Origin: Tetracentron sinense
Taxonomy: Eukaryota > Streptophyta > Magnoliopsida > Trochodendrales > Trochodendraceae
Direction: 5' to 3'
DNA: 64,000 nucleotides
NCBI GenBank assembly: GCA_015143295.1
Contig: CM026557.1
Coordinates: 29,731,760 to 29,795,759, forward strand
Shown here: piece by piece, positions 12,901-27,900 of the stretch
How positions within the stretch are numbered: the first letter of the stretch is position 1
Layout of the letters: every line of letters begins with the position of its first letter
Notes under the pieces: model-generated
What the model was told of the DNA's origin: nothing
The model's input: the letters and a program-made list of their open reading frames with translations, nothing else
The model's database searches: none
Made by a program: the position numbers and the translations under genes

Positions 12901-15900
12901 AAGCCGGAACAACGTGTGTGAGTCTAAATGACTCAATGTATTATGGCTAGGATTTAGAGACTTTAAGCCGAACATTTGTGGGCTGTGACCAATTAATAGA
13001 GTCTCAGGACTCGAAATGAAACATGATTGATGATCGAAACGATAATTTGGTAATATAATTCATTCATAACTGAACCTCATAATTGGAAAGTAATGTGAAG
13101 TCGGGAACCTCTGTTAGGGTGACGTAAACCTAAGTGACCTTGGGTCACAATTTATTATATACTGTTCTATTTTACTATAACATGCAAATTGAACTGTTTA
13201 TTATATCATTATTGATGCGTGTTATTATGTGGAAAATAGTTTAGAAGGATTGTGGTTTTATTGGGCTTCATAGCTCACTGACTTTTTATGTCAGCAGATC
13301 TTGGAGCTGCTGAGCAGTAAGTGAAAAGTCCAACTGGACATTTTGGAAGCTTGTACAAGTTGTACCCGGAGTGATAGAGGCGCCTACTTTTGTAAAACAA
13401 ACTTGATGTAAATAATACAAGTATATGGTTTGTATAATGGCTATTGTGATGACAGGTGTTATTTGCTTTTTGGAAGCATATGATAAATGTTTAAATTTCC
13501 CGTATTTTCGCGGGTAAAGTCTTCCGCTTGCATGATTTGACGAACGGACACGCGTCTTGGAACTTGATTCCCTAGGCGCGGGTTCGGGGCGTCACAATTG
13601 GTATCAGAGCCTACGAGCAATAACCATCATAACAAACCATACTTGTTCATGAAATACCGTAGTACATGATTTTTAGTTGTATAGCTAGATGTATTACTGT
13701 ACATCACCTATTTCGAAATCAGATAGTGATATGGAAATTGTGTGTATGTGCAGGGATGCCGTTAATGCACAGAGTCCCCACCAAGGAGGATTGGCAGCAT
13801 TATAAGCGGATGACAGCCATATTGAGTCGCCGTTATCCAGAGTGGCTTGGGATGACTCAACGAATCATGGCGGCCATTAAGCCGAAGGCTGTCCGGATAA
13901 ATCCGGGCGGAACTGCCTGGATGCCACCCCCGACTCCGATGAAACATGCAGTACCAGCTCGGGTACGTCGTGAGATTTTAAGGCAGGTTAAGCGGGCACT
14001 AGCAGACATCAGGCCTAGTCCGGATGGGACTGGTTGGATACCTCCACCCCTATCATCTAAGAGGCTTACGGCACGAGAGTATCGTGCGATTTTGAACAAT
14101 CGTAAGCAGAGTAAGAAGAAGTCGGTGGAGGCGAGTAGTCCGTCTACCTCGACTGAGGTTTAGATGCAGGAGTAGGGAGTCAGGAGGGGAGACGATAGCG
14201 TATCTGTATGGTTTTGGAGTATAGTAGATGCCCTAGGCGGTCTTCTTATCACTCGACTCATAGATTTTTGGTGTATATACTTGTACAGCGGATGTGATGT
14301 TTTGTATACTATGATGTAGTATGTTCATGTATATGGTGTGGTGTGCATATATTAAGAATGAAATGAATGAAATGTCTCTTTTTGGATATCGAATTCTCAG
14401 TGCATTTCAGTTTCATTTTATTATTAAAAGTTCGTTACTTTATAATTATAAGTGAATCATGCCACCTCGAACGAGCACCCGAGAATACCTTGGCCGGGGC
14501 ATTCGAGGCTATTACAGCCCTAGCCAACCTAATTCAGCAACAATAGGCCCAGAATATGAATGGAAATGGGAATGGTAGTCGTATCCCCATTGCTACCATG
14601 CCAGAGCATGGGAATGTGACCCGATTGGAGAAGTTTAAGAGGCTTGGACCGTCGGCCTTTTCGCGTACTACTGATCTGCTGAAGGCGGAGAACTGGATCA
14701 GAAGTCTGAAAAAAGTTTTTAGGGCTATGTCCTTGCCAGAAAATGACAAGCCCGAGTTCGCTATCTTTCTACTTGAAGGAGAAGCGGAACATTGGTGGAC
14801 CACAGTGGAAAGGCCAGTTCCACCGCATTAGAGGCCCGTGACTTGGGCAAAATTTACTGAATTGTTTTATGAGCGCTATTTTTCAGCGTCAATGAAAAAG
14901 AGGAAGGAGATAGAGTTTCTTCAGCTGACCCAAGGAAATATGTCGGTTAGCGAGTATGAACAAAAGTTTAATCAACTCTTGAGGTTCGCTGTGAGATTTG
15001 TCGAGGATGAGCAGTGGAGGGTTGAGAAATTTGAAGAAGGATTGAAGCCGGCTATCAGAGGGAAAATTGGCAGCTCAACGATTTACCTCATTCTCAGAGA
15101 TATTAGATAGAGCACTCAGAGTAGAGCGAGTGCATGAAGAACCGGCGCAGTCTAGTGCTGGCATAGGCAAAGGGACAGTTGGGAAGCCTTGGATAAAGGA
15201 GAATAACTGGCAGTTTACTGGGAAAAGAAAGTTCCGAGGACATGAAAAGCCAATGGTCTACAGGAAGATTGGGGCTTAAGTGCGAGAAATGTGGTCAGGG
15301 CCATTTGACCAAGGACTTTAGAGCGAAGGTTTGCTTCCAGTGCGGAAAGCCTGGACACTTCAAGAAGGATTGCCCTAGGGCTCAACCACTACCGTTGGAA
15401 GGCGGAAAAGGAAGAGTGTTTGCAATTACCTAGGAAGAGGCATAGCAGACCGAAGGTGTCATCGAAGGTAAACTTTTAGTATTTCAAGTACCTACTTATG
15501 CTTTGATTGACACTGGTGCTACACATTCGTTTGTCTCTACTCGTTTTGCTAAACACATAAGTTACAAGCCTGATACACTCAAAAGCATGATGTCTATATC
15601 TACACCATCAGGGAAAGTTCTGTGCACAAAAACAGTCTATGATAGGTGTCCCATACTTGTCAATAGTGTACGGATGTTAGTAGATTTGATCGTGTTAGAT
15701 ATGAAGGATTATGATGTTATCCTAGGGATGGATTGATTGGCTAATTATCATGTAGTGGTAGATTGTAATGCCAAGAAAGTGATATTTCGAATTCCGGACA
15801 TCCCAGAGTTCGAAATACAGGGGATTATCCGAGGTCAAGCACCCAAGCTAATATCAGCAATTAAAGCATGTCACCTTCTAGATAAGGGGTGTACTGGGTA

Positions 15901-18900
15901 TTTAGCTGCAGTGGTGGTTGATAAAGATGAAGATGACACTTTAGGGAATACCCCGGTGGTCAGAGAGTTTCGAGATGTGTTTCCTGATGAATTATCAGGA
16001 CTCCCTCCTACTAGAGAAATCGATTTTACAATCGATGTTACTCCGGGTGTAGACTCGATATCTAAAACACCGTATCGGATGGCTCCGGCTGAGTTGCAAG
16101 AACTGAAGATTCAGTTGCAAGACCTATTAGATAAGGGCTTGATCCGTCCTAGTGTTTCACCATGGGGAGCACCGGTGTTATTTTTCCGAAAGAAAGACGG
16201 GAGTCTGCGTCTGTGTATAAACTATCGTCTGCTGAATCAAGCGACGATCAAGAATAAGTATCCTCTCCCCAGGATCGATGATCTATTTGATCAGTTGCAA
16301 AGCGCCCAAGTGTTTTCAAAGATTGATTTACAGTCCGGCTATCACCAATTGAGGGTCAAAGAATAAGATATTCAGAAGACAGCATTCCGAACTCGGTATG
16401 GTCACTACAAGTTCATGGTGATGCCTTTTGGACTGACAAATGTACCTACGACCTTTATGGAGTTGATGAATCGTCTTTTCAGGCCGTACTTGGATCAGTT
16501 TATTGTGGTATTTATTGATGATATCTTGGTGTACTCACCTAGTCGTGAGCAGCACGCTGAGCACTTGAGGATTACGTTACAGACATTAAGAGATAATCAG
16601 CTGTATGCTAAGTTCTCCAAGTGCGAGTTTTGGATGGAAGAGGTAGCCTTTCTTGGACATATTGTGTCAAGAAATGGAATATTTGTTGATCCTTCCAAGA
16701 TTCAAGCAGTAACCAATTGGGCAAGGCCATCCACTGTTACTGAAGTTCGAAGTTTTCTGGGATTGGCTAGGTACTACCGCAGATTTGTAGAAGGTTTCTC
16801 AAAGATAGCAGCTCCATTAACGGAATTGACTAAGAAAGATGTGAAGTTCGAATGGACGGTATCTCGGGAGCGAAGCTTTCAAGAATTAAAGAAGAGATTA
16901 ACAACCGCTCCAGTATTGACAACTCCCTCAGGATCTGGAGGATTGAGGTGTATTGCGATGCTTCCAGTAAGGGACTCGGTTGTGTCTTAATGCAAAATAA
17001 AAAGGTCATTGCTTATGGTTCGAGACAACTCAAGATTCACGAACGGAATTATCCCACGCATGACCTGGAGTTAGCTGCGGTAGTGTTCGCACTAAAAATT
17101 TGGAGACATTATCTTTATGGAGAGAAGTTGGTGATCTATAGTGATCACAAGAGTTTAAAGTATCTATTCTCCCAAAAGGAACTCAATATGCGACAGCGTA
17201 GATGGATGGAATTCTTGAAGGATTATGACTATGTAATTCAGTATCATCCTGATAAGGGTAACGTGGTTGCTGATGCCCTGAGTAGAAAGACAGTTGGATC
17301 TGTAGCATATATGAGGGCAGAGCGATGGGAGATGATCGAAGAATTCAAGAGTTGGAATTTGAGTCTAGGATTCTAGGGTAATAGTGCCAAGTTGGCTAGT
17401 ATTCAGGCCAAGCCAGTGTTATTACAAAAGATTCAAGAAGCACAGTTGGAAGATCAGGAGATCAAAGTTATCAGAGATAAGATTCTTCAAGGAAAAATGG
17501 GTGATTTTAAAGAATCTGAAGATGGAATACTTCGATTCAAAGGTCGAATCTGTGTGCCTAAAAATCCTGAGTTGAAGAATGAACTGCTCAATGAGGCACA
17601 TCGATCTCGTTTTGCGGTGCACTCCGGAAGTACAAAGATGTATCAGGATGTGAAGAATAACTACTGGTGGAATGGCATGAAGAGAGAAATTGCTAAGTAC
17701 GTATCTCGATGCCTTGTTTGTCAGCAAGTCAAGGCTGAACATCAGAAACCACCTGGATTGTTAAATTCATTGCCTATTCCCGAGTGGAAATGGGAGCACA
17801 TTACGATGGATTTTGTAGTAGGGTTATCAAAAACAAGGAGTGGACATGATGCCGTTTGGGTGATAGTTGATCAATTGACGAAGTTGACTCACTTTCTTGC
17901 TATCAAGGATACCATAACCCTGGAAAATTTATCAAAGTTGTACATCAAGGAGATTGTGAAGCTGCATGGTGTGCCGGTATCTATTGTGTCAGATCGCGAT
18001 CCGCGATTTACTTCCCGATTTTGGAGGAGCTTGCAAGAAGCTTTAGGTATGCAGCTAAACATGAGTACAGCTTATCATCCGCAAACCGATGGACAGTCTG
18101 AGCGCACAATACAAACTCTAGAAGATATGATGCGCACTTGCAGTCTGGACTTTCAGGGAAACTGGGATGATCACTTGCCATTGATCGAGTTTGCATACAA
18201 TAACAATTATCAAGCAAGTATTCAAATGGCTCCTTACGAGGCCTTGTACGGCAGGAGTTGTCGGTCACTAGTATGTTGGACTGAAGTAGGGGAACGTAAA
18301 CTACTGGGACCTGAGTTGGTGCAAGAAACAACAACGAAGATCGAGTTGATTCGATCGAGGTTATTATCAGCACAAAGTCGACAGAAAAGCTATGCAGATG
18401 CAAAGAGCCGAGACATAGAGTTTCAAGTCGGCGAGCATGTCTTCTTGAAAATCTCTCCATCAAAAGGTATTGTACGATTCGGAAAGCGGGGAAAGTTAAG
18501 TCCACGATTCATTGGACCTTTTGAGATTTTGGCTAAAATAGGAGGTGTAGCCTACCGTTTGGCGTTACCACCAGAGCTGGCAAGGGTTCACAATGTATTC
18601 CACATATCCATGTTGAGAAAATATGTACCTGATCCCTCGCACGTGATATGATATGAACCAATTCAAGTCAGAGAGGACTTAACTTTTGAAGAAAAGTCAG
18701 TGATAATTTTGTACCGCAAGGAACAGGTGTTACGAAACAAAACGATTAAGCTAGTTAAAGTTTTATGGGAACACCATAGCATAGAGGAAGCCACATGGGA
18801 ACTTGAAGATGTCATTAGGAGCAATCATCCTCAGTTATTTGATAACTAGTGTATATGTAAATTTCGAGGACGAAATTTTTTTGTAAGGAGGGGAGATTGT

Positions 18901-21900
18901 AACGACCTGGAATTTTAATATAATAAACTTATGTGTTTATGGGTCCTTAATGGAGGTTAATTAGTTAATTATTTGTTAAATTAATAAAAAGTGGATTTTG
19001 CTCGGGATTGAAGTGCACTGAGGAAATCACAGTATCTTTTGGCGAAAATCGCACACAGTGTGTCGGTCAACTACCGGGACACCCCTACCGTATCGGTTCC
19101 GTCAGGTATCATTTCGCGGGACTGCGGGGCCATTATGTGTGATAAAATTGAGAAAAATGGGAAATTTCCATATTTCCAGAAATTAAGTGGGACCCAATAT
19201 CTGTTGGAGATCATAATAGAAATCCGTGCGGTTGGCACTAATGCGTGTCGGTCGGCCGTGGGGACTAATGTCTGTCGTCTCGGCAGTTAGTTATCTCAAA
19301 CGAAGAAACGGTGGCCTGTTTTGTGTTCGAAATCAGGAAATTAGTGGGTTTTGCAGTTTTCGTCCAGACTTACTTTTGACTGTCAAAACTCAATATTTTT
19401 CCCTGAAATTTTTACAGCAGGTGTCGGACTGTCCCAAGTTCAGTCACTTGAAGTTTCGTCATAATTGGGCATCATGAAGTAGGGTTTCAAAGGTCGTATA
19501 CGCGAGAAAATACAGAAGAATAGTCAAATGGTCAACCCGTTGACTTGGTCAATAGGACCATTAATGGTGGTCATGTGCATGGCACATGACCCTTGAATTA
19601 TAAATAGGGGGCAGCCCCTTTTATTCTCACAGTTTTGCAACAGTGGGGGAGGTTCTGCCACAGCATGTTTTAGAGAGAAAAAGTGAGGAGAGAGAAAGGG
19701 AAAAGGAGGTCCCCTTGGGGTTTTTTGACATCCCCGACGCGGTGGCAGCGTCTGATTTTCTCTCCGGCGTCTCGTTTGGCGTGTAGAGAGAGAAAAAGGC
19801 AGAGAGAAAGTAGAGAGAGAAAATTGCATGCGCTCTACCTTGGGGTTGATCATCCTTCCGAGCGCGTTAGCGGTGTCTGTTTCGGCTCTAGACGCCTCGA
19901 AACGCGTGAAGCAAGTAAAACCCCTCTTTTCTTCTATTTTTTCCCTTATTTTGCTATATTCTTTTATTTGAAGTATATGCATGTCTTTTGACATGAATGA
20001 AAAAGGGTCGGAGACCCCTATGTGATGTTTTGATTTTATGTGGTCCATCAGGGAGCCCAGATCAGGTCCCGGGTAAATTGTATCGCCACTCTATCGTGAC
20101 GAAAAGTTGTTTTGCATGTCGTGTAAGACTATGGAGATATCCATTAGCCTGGAAACGTTCCCTAACGGGACGGTGTGTTATCGGAGTTGGTTCACGGGCG
20201 CGAGGCCCAAGTATTTCAGTTAATCAAGCAAGGCTTGGGTCTACGGAGGAACCCCGACATCTTTACCAATGCCGTCATCTCCTGACGTTCCACCAAGAAG
20301 GGACCCCGATAGACATGGTGGCAACATCTTCTGACCCACCCAGAGAGGAACCCCAGACTATACACTATCTGATGTTCAGCCACTTTAAACTCCCTAGGAC
20401 TCCACATTTCCTGACTATCAGTCACGGAAGAACCACGGGCCATGCAGGACACCGCCACTCCTGACCTAGTCCAAGAGGCACCACAGAGGACTTAGACAAA
20501 CATCTCCCGACTATCAGTCACGGAGGAACCCCGGGCCTTACTGGACACCGTCTCTCCTGACCTAGTCAAAGAGGAACCACGGAGACTAGTCAGAAGATGA
20601 CGGTAGGCAGGTTAGTCAGAGTTCCTTCATGACTGATACACAGGGCGATGGCAGCGAATACACGGTAGATGTGGCAAGTAAATTGAATGGAAAAGTATGT
20701 CCTTATTGGGCGAATGCCCATGTTGTGTGTGTAAGCTTCGGATACGAAGTGGTCTCAGTCGGTATACTCAGGGTTGGTGTATTTGTTTGAGTTGGTGGAC
20801 TCATGGTTCGGTATGGAATCGTCGGATTCCAGGTGAGTTGGGTTGGTATACCCAAGGTTTGGTCGTGTTCGGGTGAAAGCCGGAACAGCGTGTGTGAGTC
20901 TAAATGACTCAATGTATTATGGTTAGGATTTAGAGACTTTAAGCCGAACATTTGTGGGCTGTGGCTAATTAATAGAGTCTCAGGACTCGAAATGAAACAT
21001 GATTGATGATCGAAACGATAATTTGGTAATATAATACATTCATAACTGAACCTCATAATTGGAAAGTAATGTGAGGTCGGGAACCTCTGTTAGGGTGACG
21101 TAACCCTAAGTGACCTTGGGTGGCAATTTATTATATACTGTTCTATTTTACTGTAACATGCAAATTGAACTGTTTATTATATCATTATTGATGCGTGTTA
21201 TTATGTGGAAAATAGTTTAGAAGGATTGTGGTTTTATTGGGCTTCATAGCTCACTGACTTTTTATGTCAACAGATCTTGGAGCTGCTGAGCAGTAAGTGA
21301 AAAGTCCAACTGGACATTTTGGAAGCTTGTACAAGTTGTACCTGACGTGATAGAGACGCCTACTTTTGTAAAACAAACTTGATGTAAATAATACAGGTAT
21401 ATGGTTTGTATAATGGCTATTGTGATGACAGGTATTATTTGCTTTTTGGAAGCATCTGATAAATGTTTAAATTTCCCGCATTTTCGCGAGTAAAGTCTTC
21501 CGCTTGCATGATTTGACGAACGGACGCGCGTCTCGGAACTTGATTCCCTAGGCACGGGTTCGGGGCGTCACAGTATATGCTCTACTGCCCAGCCCAGTTT
21601 TAGTTACTATGGGTGTGGGCGTTAGATCATCTACAGACTAACAGGGACAGTGCCCAAAACAGTGCACTCTCCCCTGAGATTTGGGACTTTTTGACTGCTT
21701 TTTGGTTGTTTCTCCCCTTCAAACCCTCTGGAATTTGGTTTAGCCTCAGATCCAAGCCATGAGGATCTCTGTTTTCAACATTGCCCCGTATGGGTGGCAG
21801 AGGCTTCCGCCAACTCGAAATTGGACTATTGTGAGATCAGCGACAGACCCTCTATCGGTAATACTGACAGTTAGACACTGCTTAAAATAGCATTGTGCCT

Positions 21901-24900
21901 ATGTTTTGGGCCACTATTGCAATGTTTTAAAACGTGAAGGCGTGAGGCGTGAGGCGTAAGCCGCACAAGAAAGCTTCATGCTCTGGCATTTTAACAAATA
22001 AACAAAATATAAGAAAAATTCTAAAAAGATTCAAAAAGTTAATGAAAGATTAATGTATATATATACATATATAGAGAGAGATACACTTATATATATATAT
22101 GCGTGTGTGTGTATTACTGTGGGTACACGCATACACTTAGGAAATACTATATAAATTAGTTGAAAATTGAAACAAATAACAAATTAAAAAAACGGGATTT
22201 AAGTTTTAGTTGTGGCTAGATGCCTAATTTTAATTAATGTATGAGATGTACGTCATAGACATAAAGCGAGCTTCAAGGCATGAGGCATGTGCCTCATGTG
22301 AGCCTCATGGGGTTTAAGCTTCATGGGGGAGCCTTGACATTTTCCTTAAGCCTCGCCCTGAGGCGAGCCTCGAGGTGTAAGCCTCACATGCTTTTTAAAA
22401 CACTGCTATTGAGCTACCCCTTTGGGTGTTCCTTATGCTCCTTGGGTTTTCCAGACCTTAGACTTTGCCCGTTTGGCATCATTCCAGATCAGAAACGATT
22501 CTATTCCCTGGAACAGTCTGATTCTTTTTGGAATGTTTCTGTTCTTAGAACTCATTTGGATGCAGTCAACCTGACAAGTCAGCAGAATCACATTTGGATG
22601 GAAAAAAAAAAAAAACAGAATCACAATAACATTATTCTAACAAAAATAGAATCACAAAGGACTGACTAGTATGCAACAAAGTATCACTAGTCTGGATGTT
22701 TTACTTTCAAATACATGTAAAAAGGCAAAGCTCTTTGCACCAAAAAATTACAGAGTTGAATTGGCAATTTGATCAGAGTGAAAAAAATATGGAAGGAAGC
22801 AACAGATCTGGCCAACATAGATACATACCAATAGATGGTAGCCTAAGAATTACAGAGTTGAATTGGCAATTCACTCATACTACTACATACATACCAACAA
22901 ACAGGACCAACATAGAATTTCTGCCATAGCCTAAGAATTATAAGCCCACTATAACAGCCATAGCCTAAGAATTTATAAGCCCCAAAAAAACTTGTTAATG
23001 GAAGACAAACTGAAAATATACACAGAGAAATCCCAAACATCTCGTAGGAACAGCAGCCAAAAAAAATTACGAGAGGAATCCCAAAAATTTGTTAACAAAG
23101 AGAAACCTTTTTTTTTTTTTTTTTTAACATTGATAGATATACAAGAGAAACCCCAGAATTTTGTTAATGGAAGGCAAATCGGGAAAAATAAATTTGTAGA
23201 ACATCATTAAAAAAAAAAAGAACGAGGAACCCAAAATATTTCACCAAAGAGAAACCAAAAAAATAAAAATAAATCTACAAAGAAGAACCCCAAATAATTG
23301 TTAACAGTCCTTCAAGAGCAACCCCCATTAGAGAGATCATGGGTTGAAGAGAACCCCAAAAAATCTAACAGTGATAGATCTAGAAGAGGAAACCCCATTA
23401 GAGAGATCATGCGTGGAAGAGAATGCCCAGAAAAAAAACAAGAAATCCCCAACAATCCTTATTAGATCTACAAGATGAATAGTCCAAATATCTTCAATAA
23501 AACCATGCAAGACAACAAAGATGAAGATGATACAGTATTTTTGTAAAATCAAAACGAGAGAGAGAGAGAGAGAGAGGGGAATACATTGTCGCTGTCCGGA
23601 GTGGTTACCAGAGTTGATCGTCGCCGGATCTTGGTTCCGATTCATCATCTCCTGCTACTCCCTTCACTAGCGCCCAACTCAATACGACTCGTGTTTGCTT
23701 TTTTTTTTTTTTTCGGGAACAAAAGAAGTGTGCAGTTGTGCCGTTCCGAGGAGCTTTTTTTTTTGTTCCGCAAAAACCGTGCCGTTGGGTACCGTTTCAA
23801 ACCTGGGTTGAACCCATAACTCCTCCCAAATGGGTTTCTATCTACTTGGGTTGTTCCAGAACATGGAATCATTCCATGAGAATGATGCCAAACGGGCCCT
23901 TATTTTCCCTCGAAACTTAAATAGGTTGTGACTCTGTCTTCGGATGTTAATCATTCCATCTAAGGGATTTCCCTAATTTGAAATGACGGTAAATTTCCAT
24001 GTTCACATCAGGGACTTATGTAATTTTTTCTGTTATATGCTATAAACCCATTTCTGCTTTTGGACAAAGATTACGTGAGGTTGGATCCAAGTATCCAACA
24101 TGATGAAGTTCTAAGGGTCAAATGACCCTATACCTTACTAATACTATGTGCTATAACAGAAAAAGGTGAATTTGATCCAGTGAAGATTCAAGTGATTTCT
24201 AACTCTGTGGAACCATATAATTCAACTAAAGGAGTTAGAATCGAAGAGTCAATGATTTGATTAAGCATATAATTTGGAAAATGAGAATCATCCTGTCTAC
24301 TTAAATGACGAGCCTGGAAGTCGACTGTCTTTTTTGATTTTTCCTTCGTTTACTTTTTATTAATAGTTGAGTCAGGGAGTCAACGAGTTACTGCGACAGA
24401 ATATGCCAAAATTGTACAGTTCCACTCATCAACAATTGCAACAAGGTTGTTAAATTTAATACATGACATGAACAGTCATGCCAAAATAAGCTAGCAATCA
24501 TGAGAAGTGTCTCCAGAATAGGGTCCATCCAAAGCACTAAATACATTTTATCATAATAAATAGCAGATTTCCACCATACAGTAAATAGTGAGAAGAATTA
24601 AAAGAAAGGTATGAAAGTATATGAACTTTGCATGTTTGTAGTGTTTGGGAAGTATTTTCATTATCATAAATAGCAGGTCTTTTGCAGTGTGAATTATGTT
24701 ATGGTCCAATGGAAGTAAAGATTATACGGTTAGATGCTAAAGTGAATAAGAAGGATCAAGCTGCCCCATGATACCTTAAAATAAGGAGGATAAACATCAT
24801 AGCAGGATTAATATGAATCAATAGATTCAACAGATTTCACTCTTGTATGCTTTTGTAACTGGGAGAAAAATGTTAACTGGGAGATACTTAAAAGAGGTTT

Positions 24901-27900
24901 CCACCAGGAAAGTCATACCATTTCCTCAAACATGTGGATTGCTTGACAATTGATGATGTTCTGCATGCTAAGATCTTGCCTTATAGACCTTGTCCTATCA
25001 AAGATGAAGTCATGAACCACTTCAAATGGATGATCAGATGAATCCAATAAGTTTAAAAGGTAGTTTAGTGTGTCTTGCAACACCGACAGGGGCCGCACGT
25101 CCAATGCCTGCATGGTAGAGATAGTTCTGCAAAACTAGTGACAGAGATGGAGGGTGAACCGCTTTCTGCGTCAATAATAAACAATTCATAGCATTAAGTA
25201 CCAAACTATAAGTTGCAGGGTAAAAAATTTGTTTCATTCCACCATATAAATGGGACATGCTAAGGGGAGAACAGAATTGGCTGGAGATGAAAGCATGGCC
25301 TGACACAAGCTCTACAAGATCAATAATGAATTAATGATGAGAGTACTAGGGTCTCTGCTATGATTAAGTAATGGAAAATGTAGCATCCCAAAATTCAAAT
25401 GAAACAAAAGCACAGGACAAGTAATGCTCAACTTCGATAAGAACAACGAACAATTCTAGATTGTCACATGTAAGCACCCAATTTTGCACTCCTATAGGGC
25501 CCACAGGATTTCTTATGACCCACTAGGTTTTGGAGAAATTACACAAAATACCAATTTCACAAATTACAAAAACAACCCTAGTCTCTTTTAGAAATATGTT
25601 CCATTTTGTTCAGAATTGTTTAAAACATATGTTGTGTCAATTTGGGCCTTTTATAGAAGGGTTTTTTTGTGAAAACCCCCCTATCTTGTCAGCTATTTGT
25701 AAATACCCCCTTTCCTTTTGTGATTTTGTATTTTACCCCCACTATCTTTTAAATCCTTTGCAATCCACCCTTCCATCCATAACTTAGTTAACGGATGTTA
25801 CTTTTTTTTATGAAATGACCTTTTAAACTTTTTTTTTTATAATTTCAATGAGACTTCTAACAACTTTTTACAAGTGCTTGGAACCCACTAACTGTGGTTA
25901 AGAATCACTCACCCCTAAGATTGATCCATCTAACCTTTGTTTGAAGGGGGGTGTACCTCGTTTGTGAGAGTGGTTGCTGCCCATATGGTCTCCTCTTATG
26001 ACACACAAAAGCACACCCTAGTCCCCATAGTTGGCGATAAACTATCATTACAAAAGTAAATTGGGTACATCACATAGACATGTAGAGCCCCATTTAACTG
26101 TGATTAAGTATAGTCAACCTAAGGTTAACATTTTTATATATTTTTTCTAAAATTCAAGGTTAGATGGATGAATCCGAGGGGTGAGTATATCTTTAACTAC
26201 AGTTAGTGAGTGTTAAAAGGGACACATGGCGGTTTGTAGAGCCCCCTTTACTGTGGTTAAGCATAATCAACCTAAGGTTATATTTTTATTTCTCTAAACA
26301 CCAAGGTTAAATGGATGAATCCTAGGGGTGAGTGAATCTTAACCATAGTTAGTGGGTTCGAAGCACTTGTGAAAAGATTTTACAAATCTCATTGATATAA
26401 AAAAAAGGTTAAAAAGGTCCTTTCATAAAAATTTAACATCTGTTAACTAAGTTATAGATGGAAGGGTGGATTTGCAAAGGATTTAAAAGTTAGTGGGGGT
26501 AAAATACAAAATCACAAAAGGGAAGGGGTATTTACAAATAGCCGAATTATTGAAAAAATCGTGTTTAATTCGCGAAAATTTCACCTCCCGATTAAATCGC
26601 GATATAACAAATAATTCGGCAGTTCGCGTTTAATTCAGAAGTTCACGTTTAATTCAAGTTATTTGCGAATTATTCGAGCGGAGGACATTTAAGTTGTTTT
26701 GAGTATTTCAATGGGGGCAGTTTCGTAATTGGACCGAAATAAAACCAAAAACCTTTTCATTTGACCAAACTAATCACCCCGAGATCGACAAAAGAGAAGA
26801 GGGTTTCGAGTTCTAGGGTTTCGAGTTTCGACGTTGAGGAGAGGACTTAAGAAGGAGAAGAGGAAGAGAAGGAGAAGAAAGAAGGATTCCGATGCCCAGA
26901 GGATATCCGGACGCACCCAGGTCAGTCCTCTCACCATTCTCTGATTCGCCATCCTCGCATGCACTGTTTCTTCTCCTCATTCTCTTTTTTTTTCAAAGGG
27001 TTTTTCGGAGGGGTTTAAGAGACCTTATTTTCTAAGGGGTGAAAAATCAACTCCTCCATTCTTATTCTTTTCAGAGGGGCATTCTTTGTGGGTGGAATAA
27101 CTGAACAAGTGTAATTTTTTTTTTATGTCTTGATTTCGGGTGCTGAAAAATGTTGCTTTGATTTCGAGTGCTCTGTTTCTTAAAATCTGTTTTTTTTTTT
27201 TCATCTTTTCATGTTTTTTGATTTGAGGATCCAGACGAATTAAAATCACCATCCTCTGTTTGTTTGTGTAGTTGATTTGAGAAATTTCCAAATCAATCTC
27301 TTAGTTGTAGAATTTATTTTGAAGGGTGATTTTATTATGTTGTAATTGGGGAATTTTTATTTGATCGTTAACTAGGAGAAATGGTTGGAAATTATTTTCA
27401 ATTTTGAGTGAAAAAATTGTTTTTGTTTTGATTTTTTAGGAGACCTTATTTTTAAAACTTAGAGGGTGGCTGCTGCCTTGGGGCTGATAAGGTATGATTT
27501 TTATTGTTTATAGTTTCTTTTAATCAATATTTCTAATAGTTGGAGATTTAATGTTATCGTAATTGTTTCTATCCATCCAATTAGATGAATCTTAAATATT
27601 TTTATGGGTTAATTTAATTATTGGCATGTCTATAATTCTGGATAAATATGGAATAATTTGTCTAATGTTTCGAATGACTGCATTTTCATGCTTAATTACT
27701 TATGTTGTGAATTATTTGGTGTGTGTTCTTTTCTTTAGGGAGTAGGGATAAAGGGTTCGAAATTTTGAATCAAAATATCAAAGTTAACCATGCCAAGAGC
27801 TAGAGATCCTTTTTGGGAGTATTTAACTGAAGAAGAGGGGACAAAGATGTAATTTTTGTCAAGAAGTGTTTGTGGGTTTACCCATACAAAGTATCATTTT

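Larger units (their letters stand above)
10958..21572 (+). mobile_element. Tekay/Del-type Ty3/Gypsy chromovirus, fossil
   Basis: Both LTRs are present (10958-13596 and 18898-21572), flanked by exact 5-bp duplications GTATA (10953-10957 and 21573-21577). PBS, an extra ORF, gag, protease, reverse transcriptase, RNase H, integrase, chromodomain and polypurine tract follow in the usual Ty3/Gypsy order. The integrase C terminus and chromodomain ([11 protein letters not shown], then a VLWEHHS block) suit the Tekay/Del clade. The gag-pol region is broken, with fewer than ten interruptions. The LTRs look a few percent apart by eye, suggesting insertion within roughly the last few million years at usual plant rates; no alignment was computed. 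It landed inside the older LTR at 9767. Confidence 0.93.

Noticed and set aside
13599-13610. TGGTATCAGAGC as part of a tRNA gene
   Set aside because: It is the complement of the tRNA 3' end next to an LTR, so a primer binding site.
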